A DNA stretch of 64,000 nt from Pestalotiopsis fici W106-1 (taxonomy: Eukaryota; Ascomycota; Sordariomycetes; Amphisphaeriales; Sporocadaceae): the NCBI RefSeq assembly GCF_000516985.1, contig NW_006917103.1:372001-436000 (forward strand). The letters run 5' to 3'. The notes under the pieces are model-generated. The model saw only the letters and a program-made list of their open reading frames with translations, was not told the DNA's origin and did no database searches. Of the stretch, positions 58,302-64,000 are shown piece after piece. Made by a program: the position numbers and the translations under genes. Each line of letters begins with the position of its first letter. The stretch's first letter is position 1.

Positions 58302-60389
58302 ATGAACCAGCCCTTTATCCAACTAAACGGTGGGGATGGCGGTCGTGGTGGCCCCCCTCATCACCAAGGATCAGGACCTAGGCCAATGCAACAGCCTCAA
58401 ATGCAGCACGGATTCCCTCCTCAAGGACAGGCACCTAGGCAGATGCATCAGCCTGCGATGCAGCATGGCTATCCACCTCCGCCTCCTCCCCGGGAAGCCA
58501 TACCAGTTGACCTTCGGAGTAGTCGCCCAGTCATTGAAGTGACTGATATCCGAGAACAGCTCATGACCGAGTCTGACATGCGGCGCAAACTGACCCACTA
58601 CAAGGCTGTTCGTTTTGAGAAGCTCGCTGGCCAAGATCTGTATGACGACGACGATGGAGAACGCGCCCAGTCCGGTTGGGACAGAGCGATCAAGACGCAA
58701 GTCCAAGGAATATCGAGAAAGGATATGCTGGACCTGATTTACCGGCTAGATATGACAACCCAGGACGTCACACAAAAGAAGGCTTCATTATCCCCAGCAC
58801 TATTACGCCAGTTAGACTTTGAACTTGACAAGCTGAGCCGGGAAGACGATGATCCGCACAACTACGTCTGGACTCTTGCGCAGATTGATCAGCAACTCCA
58901 AGAGGTTGATCCGTACATTGCCGCGCAGCACGATGTGGCCACACTTCGTGTGCACAAGACATCCCGGACATCAAAGCATACTTCCAAGAGCAAAAAGAAG
59001 TCTTCAAACTCGTCAGCCCCCAGGAAGCAGCAGAAAGTATATTGGGAGAGGGTCTCGCTTACTGCCTACTTCAAACGCTCCCCACGCCAGCAAGCCAATA
59101 TACGTTTTCTGTACCAGATGACCAAAAGGGCTCAGGCTACAACGCAGTTTGGCGGTCCTCAACAACCCATAGTGATGAATTCTCAGGGTATTCGTCCTGC
59201 GGCTGACGGGCCTCCCAATGGACAAATGCCAATGAGAGCGCCGCCTCATCAATTCCCAAACGGAGCTCACGGTGGCCCTCAGCAGCAGCCGCCAGTGCCA
59301 CCACAACACAGGCATCCAGGGATGAGAGCAGGAACACAAGCACCCGCGAGGCCAGTTCCGGGTACCAGGGGACCGATGGCTGGGGTCGTGGCAGTTTCTG
59401 ATAGCGATTCGGATTCTTCTTCTGACTCTGATGACGAATCGAGCGACTCTGAGCAGAGTCGCAGCACCATGAGGACCGACCCGCCGTCGCCTATGTTCGT
59501 CAACAAGGCTGCACGCAAGCGGGCTCAAGATCCGCGTCGAAATCCTAGTCAGCCCCGGAATTTCAGCCGGTACTATGGGGTTGAATCTCAAAATCGAAGC
59601 CGAAAAAGACAGGGGAAAACATACATTGCGGATGCTCAAAGACGAAGAAGCCCTCCGATGGCTCACCAGCCACCACCACCACCTCCTCCTCCTCCTCCAA
59701 CATCAATCCTGCATCAGAGAGAGGCTTCTGACGACATTGAGAGGATTAAGCACGCATACGAAACTGGCCGTGCCGATGAGAGATATATTAGACAGTCGCC
59801 AACGCGCCCGCCAGTCATCACAACATATGCGAGCGACATAGAGCGATTGAGGAATAGCGCCTACAACGCCGGAATGGAGGATGCCAAGCGCGAAGATCGT
59901 TTCGTCGAGGAAATAGAGATCGGAGCAAGACCAAGCCGCGTGGCACGGGTCTATCAAGCCCCTCGGCCAAATGTTCGCACTGTTGACCCTCGGGTCCATG
60001 CCAGGGATGGCCTCCGAGAACAACGCCTAGGCGGCTTTCCTGATGACAACCTGCCTCGCGTGGACCGGCTATCGATGGATGACCATGGGTGGGAGTACCA
60101 CGAATCACTCCCACGCAGGCCCGAAGTTTCACGCATGGGACGACCTTATGGGCACGACACCTTATATGAGTCGGATGGCGATGATGAAGACTTCATTAGT
60201 GCTCCGCGGGGTGTTGAGATCCATGTTGGCCTAGAACGGCCTTCTCTGAGGGCGAATTACAGGACCGTTGACCATCTCGGTCGGCCTCTGGTGTCAAATG
60301 CAATGGACCTTGGTCAGGACTCGCACACAAACCCTTTCCTTCCCACATTATCCCCCGAGAGAGGTCGTTCCTATGAACGTCGCCGGTGA
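58302..60389 (+). CDS. Large hydrophilic, mostly disordered protein of unknown function
   Basis: Single exon, 695 aa from the ATG at 58302. The first about 65 residues are Gly/Pro/Gln/His-rich low complexity with repeats of Q-x-M-Q-H-G. Residues about 75-270 look folded: mixed helices including D-I-R-E-Q-L-M-T-E and R-K-L-T-H-Y-K-A, a K-K-S-S-N-S-S basic patch, and Y-W-E-R-V-S-L-T-A-Y-F-K-R. Then follow Gln/Pro-rich sequence, an acidic S-D-S-D-S-S-S-D-S-D-D-E-S-S block (about residues 370-385), a Pro run of about ten, and an Arg/Asp-rich tail. There is no signal peptide or membrane segment. Composition (basic clusters, SD-type tract, poly-Pro) suggests a nuclear or RNA/protein-binding role; this is only inference. 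I do not recognise the family. Confidence 0.75.
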   Translation: MNQPFIQLNGGDGGRGGPPHHQGSGPRPMQQPQMQHGFPPQGQAPRQMHQPAMQHGYPPPPPPREAIPVDLRSSRPVIEVTDIREQLMTESDMRRKLTHYKAVRFEKLAGQDLYDDDDGERAQSGWDRAIKTQVQGISRKDMLDLIYRLDMTTQDVTQKKASLSPALLRQLDFELDKLSREDDDPHNYVWTLAQIDQQLQEVDPYIAAQHDVATLRVHKTSRTSKHTSKSKKKSSNSSAPRKQQKVYWERVSLTAYFKRSPRQQANIRFLYQMTKRAQATTQFGGPQQPIVMNSQGIRPAADGPPNGQMPMRAPPHQFPNGAHGGPQQQPPVPPQHRHPGMRAGTQAPARPVPGTRGPMAGVVAVSDSDSDSSSDSDDESSDSEQSRSTMRTDPPSPMFVNKAARKRAQDPRRNPSQPRNFSRYYGVESQNRSRKRQGKTYIADAQRRRSPPMAHQPPPPPPPPPPTSILHQREASDDIERIKHAYETGRADERYIRQSPTRPPVITTYASDIERLRNSAYNAGMEDAKREDRFVEEIEIGARPSRVARVYQAPRPNVRTVDPRVHARDGLREQRLGGFPDDNLPRVDRLSMDDHGWEYHESLPRRPEVSRMGRPYGHDTLYESDGDDEDFISAPRGVEIHVGLERPSLRANYRTVDHLGRPLVSNAMDLGQDSHTNPFLPTLSPERGRSYERRR

Positions 60390-61167
60390 TTTTGATGGGG
60401 CGTGGCCTCTTTTGGTTATTGTTATGATTTGATCATGTGCTGGCAACTGGGGAATTTGCGGTTAGCTCTTCTCATATTCGTGTATGCTTGATCAAGCTGA
60501 GACTCAATTCTTCACGTCGGATTCTCGGAGAAAAGTTGGGCGTTGTTTATTATACTTGAACCAGAATGATTTTGTAACATGTCCCGTCAAATAGTCAAAG
60601 AACTTTTCTCAATCATGTGTAGTAGACATGACGGTATTTCTGTGATGACCCTTATGTGGCGAAGACATGGCCGATTTTGACAAAACCTTGCTTGCTCAAG
60701 CGGCATTTCACCGAGCAACGTTGACTGCCATTCCAATGGCCATATTTTGCTGTGACTTGGGCAACGGTGATATAGTCGTCCGGTCTGTCTACTTGAGCAA
60801 AACAAATAAGACACATCGTCCTTGCCTGACGGGAGCCAGATATTGCTATAATGGAGTCGAGTCATTGAAGCTTGGCCATTTCGAGCTCGTCTCCCAGCGA
60901 CGGCGTCGTACAACCGCGCTCATGCATGATGTGGGAAGCAAGGAAGGGAGCGTGCGGATTCGAGTAGTAGCTGTCAAATGGCGACCAAGTGCTTGAGTGC
61001 TTGGTTTGTCTCAGTACGGAACTTTCATTTTGTTTTTGACGAAACGAGGGGAGAAACTTTATCGGTTCAATTGGCGCCAGCTGGAATGCGCACGGGCAGA
61101 TGTTTGCATCGTACCTGCCTGCAAAACCTTACCGAGATTTCAAACGTCTACCAAGTTCAAAGTGTTA
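60390..61167. other. Intergenic, no gene seen
   Basis: A frame of about 109 codons at 60667-60996 on the plus strand starts with ATG but has no motif and is not called. The mobile element inserts at the right edge. Confidence 0.45.
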
Positions 61168-61175
61168 CCTGCCGG
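61168..61175. repeat. Left target-site duplication (8 bp)
   Basis: The 8 bp cctgccgg is repeated exactly at 61885-61892, flanking the element. It is an eight-base duplication, as made by hAT transposases. Confidence 0.75.
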
Positions 61176-61884
61176 CAGGGTACTCACTTTTTACTCTAGT
61201 AAAAGTTACTAGCTCTAGTTACTAGGGGGTTTAGTCTAGTCTAGTAAATGGTAGTTACTAGCTCTAGTAATACTATAGTAAATCCTCCTTATCTGAAAAG
61301 TGGATCTCCTGATAAGAAAAATATACCGTTCGATAGCTAATTTTTTGCTTATTAATATAGCGTTTTTAAATTATTTTTATAATTTTTAATTGATTTTTAA
61401 TTAAAGAAAAACGTGTTATTTTATTTAAAAAATTAAAAAAAATTAAAAAAAATTAATGTTATATAAAAAATATATATAGAGACTTCAAATAAATATTTTT
61501 TTAAGTTAAAATTTATATATATTTATAATATAATATAATAATATAAATATATATTTTAAATTAAAGAATTATAATTATTTTAATTTTTTTATATATTTTC
61601 TAATTTTTTTTATTTTTATTTTTATTTTTTTCGAATTTTTTTTTAAAATATTTTATAATATTTTATAATTCTATTTAAAAATAACGAATAAAGCTATAAT
61701 TACGTAATTACCACTATTAAAACCGCTTTTTTTCGTAGATAATTTAAACATTTTTTATTTCTTCCAAAAGTGGAAATTAGTGGGGGCTAGTAACAGACCA
61801 TTTACTATAGTAATACTAATACTAGCCCTAGTCTAGTCTAGTAACTGGCACTTACTAGCTCTAGTAACAAAATTTAGAACCCTG
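61176..61884. mobile_element. Non-autonomous hAT-like MITE, AT-rich
   Basis: A 709-bp element flanked by an exact 8-bp duplication. Its ends are imperfect inverted repeats beginning C-A-G-G-G-T (left CAGGGTACTCACTTTTTACT; right end, read inward, CAGGGTTCTAAATTTTGTTA), the usual start of hAT elements. Inside each end lie many copies of C-T-A-G-containing words (such as T-T-A-C-T-A-G and T-C-T-A-G-T-C-T-A-G) over about 100 bp, resembling the subterminal repeats hAT transposases bind. The core (about 61283-61740) is almost pure A/T with no reading frame. The core could be a RIP-mutated interior or an AT-rich filler. No transposase is encoded, so mobility would need help in trans. Class assignment rests on TSD length and terminal bases only. 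Confidence 0.72.
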
Positions 61885-61892
61885 CCTGCCGG
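61885..61892. repeat. Right target-site duplication (8 bp)
   Basis: Exact copy of the left 8 bp, next to the right terminus. Confidence 0.75.
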
Positions 61893-64000
61893 TAGGTGCC
61901 TATATACATCAATACCTAGTAGGTATGTACGTAATGTACATACGTTCATGGGTGCATGTACTCATGGTGTGTTCATGTTGGCAAATTGGTGGGTGCCCAG
62001 TCTCAAGGGTGTCTGGTATTATTCCGGTTTATGGCCTTCAGCTCCGTGGCCCATCTTGATCGTTCATGCGTTGGCTCACCACCACCACTCGCATGTGCTT
62101 GGACAACGTCAACGTTGGATCTCGGCGGATTGGATCGAGATGTTGCAGCTATGTGTGACATGCAAAGGTTGAGTCGTTGAGAAAGCAGCCATTTATTTCC
62201 CTCTTTGTCCTTCTTGTCACGGCACAGGAAAACCCATTCGTGTAAGTAGAAAGATGGGCAGACGAGTGCAGATTTATACTTTGTATTCTGTGCAGTCCTC
62301 TAGGCTAGAACATAGGGTCCTTGGCCATATCCCCAGCAATACTCTTTGCATGGAATTGCCATGACCCTGTGTAGATCAGCTAGTCGTGTCACTTTTCAGG
62401 GCTCTTCCGTCTTCGTGTGTGATTTCGATACGGGACGGGCGAAGGCTTTTCTTTTCTTTCTTCCTCTCTTCAAGCTTTAAGCTCTGAGATACTTTTAAGC
62501 GCAACCACACTGCCGGAGCCATACATATGGCATCAGGTTCAGAGGTAGGGATGCATTGAGAGGAGGTAATACTCCGATGGACCACCCCAGGCCAGCCAGG
62601 ACGTGTCGCTTGACGATGCCGACTTGCAGATCTAGCCATCCACTGGTGTCAGGGGTTTGTCCTGACGCATCGTCGGCGGTGGTGTAGTGTAGTGTGAGAT
62701 GGTTGGCGTGGATCGCTGTCAATCAGAGTCAAAAACTAGAAAGGATAAACCAAGATCGTGATTTCAGTCACTAGCTCAGTCCTCAAAATCAGAGGACTGT
62801 GGCCAGTTGAGCCAGTTTGTGAAGCTGCTTGGCTTGCCTGGTTGCTAAGAGCTGAACAACGGCACTAAGGTTGAGTGGCGTCTGCGGCTCGGGCACCATG
62901 AACGTCATAGACTGTTGAATCTGGGGAAAACTGTGCTGGGTGCGGAAATTGGTACTAAATTAGAGCTGTTTGCCATGGTACTGTACTTAACAAGATAGCT
63001 GACAAGTTGGAAGTTCCTGCTTTGATGCACTTACTACTGAGCTATTGCGATGATGCAACTGATGCCCTGATACATAATGCTGAAAATGTTTATTCATATA
63101 CCTACACATAATCTTTTTTCTCTTGCGCTTATGGATCCTGTCTCAGTGACAAGGACCCCTGTTACCCTATCTGGAGAGCTGAAAGCGGCCCCATGTAAAT
63201 CTCATACCGATTGCCCGATTTCACTCGATTTTTTTGATAGCTGCTCCAAAGACAGCGAAGCGGAAAAAATAAAAAGGTCTGGGAGGCCACATATTACGCG
63301 TCGCATGCTGATGATCAACGGTTAAAGCTGCCGATATACCAGCCTCAAGTGCCATCAGCTTGCCAGTCATACATATAGCGTGTACCTACGTAATAATTCA
63401 TCCAATGATACATGTCTATGTTGCTGCCGGCTTCGGCCTGCTTCATTCAATGGATAATTCACTTTTTAGATTGCTCATGGACTGCGATGAGTAGTATACT
63501 GCCAATCCGTGCTTGACGACTTTGGCGCTATTCCGATTTACCATCTGCTTGCTTGTTACTGCAGTGATCGGCCCGCGTAAACTCTGTGTGTTAGTCTGCT
63601 GTAGTTAGATGACCCTCGTGTAACGGCAGGACCGCTGCAGCAGTGTAATCATGTTTAATTTTTTTTTAAATGCCGAGAAGCAATACCACTTCACCAGTGA
63701 TGGCTTCATGTCAGCTCACACTCCCCCTGCCTGCTATCCGTTGCATACCTTCGCTGCCCCAGCCTACACAGGTGTGAGGGAGCTTACAGGTTCTGGACTC
63801 GTGCTTCCATGGACATCGTCAGAACCAGGGATGAGTGAGCGGCACCTCGCGTCATCCCTACCTTCCCGTCTGCAGTAGGGTTTCATCTGGGAAAGAAAGA
63901 AAAGAGAATGGCGTCCATTTTCTCTGTGGTATAGTAGTCGATCGCAGACACCCTGTCTCGCCTGTGATGATTGATCTGGCCCACTACTATGTCTCCGATA
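61893..64000. other. Terminal intergenic region
   Basis: No gene supported up to the end of the window. T-A-C-C-T-A/T-A-G-G-T-A and T-G-T-A-C-A-T motifs cluster at 61895-61970. Confidence 0.4.

Noticed and set aside
60667..60996. 109-codon frame starting M-A-D-F-D-K
   Set aside because: No homologous feature, membrane segment or splice continuity; too short to support alone.
1..64000. CRISPR arrays, bacterial operons or ribosome binding sites
   Set aside because: The sequence is nuclear eukaryotic DNA with spliced genes; no regularly spaced repeats were seen.

Overview
The window reads as nuclear DNA of a filamentous ascomycete, most likely Sordariomycetes (Hypocreales-like). The reasons are many genes cut by short introns (50-76 nt, mostly GTAAGT/GTATG-type donors with CAG/TAG acceptors), families typical of such fungi (DUF3433 membrane proteins, UstYa/DUF3328 oxidases, Nha1 antiporter, Tom22, GH55 glucanase, Pth11/rhodopsin-like 7TM protein, trichodiene-oxygenase-like P450), pyrimidine-rich leaders and no operon logic. 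One run of 100 N (24862-24961) marks a scaffold join. Exon limits below were worked out by hand from splice sites and reading-frame continuity; no alignment or RNA data were used.

Layout. 2-11 kb: Aur1/PAP2-type membrane enzyme (+), four-exon UstYa-like oxidase (-), APH-type phosphotransferase/kinase (-), then a head-to-head pair of related secreted proteins (8.6-9.6 kb - and 10.4-11.4 kb +). 12.9-14.2 kb: a protein built from repeated C-x2-C modules (-). 17-22 kb: complete five-exon P450 (+) and a 997-aa DUF3433 protein (-). 22.4-27.6 kb: gene-poor, with the gap. 27.6-35.3 kb is a housekeeping block: Na+/H+ antiporter (+), Tom22 (+), GH55 exo-beta-1,3-glucanase (-). 37.9-47.2 kb: FAD/berberine-bridge oxidase with a GC-AG intron (+), a membrane protein carrying what looks like a dead SprT-like metalloprotease domain (-), a tail-anchored protein (+), an F-box/ankyrin-like protein (+) and a seven-exon rhodopsin-like 7TM protein (-). 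48.9-50.3 kb: decayed P450 pseudogene. 51.5-52.4 kb: methyltransferase (-). 52.4-58.3 kb: gene-poor, with a G-quadruplex candidate. 58.3-60.4 kb: large disordered protein (+). 61.2-61.9 kb: a 709-bp very AT-rich element with hAT-like ends and a perfect 8-bp target duplication.

How the genes fit together. Tailoring-type enzymes (UstYa-like, P450, FAD oxidase, methyltransferase, dead P450) are scattered and separated by housekeeping genes, with no PKS, NRPS, terpene synthase or RiPP precursor seen, so I do not call a biosynthetic cluster. The strongest candidates for something undescribed are the degenerate SprT-like membrane protein, the divergent secreted pair, the C-x2-C module protein and the hAT-like MITE.
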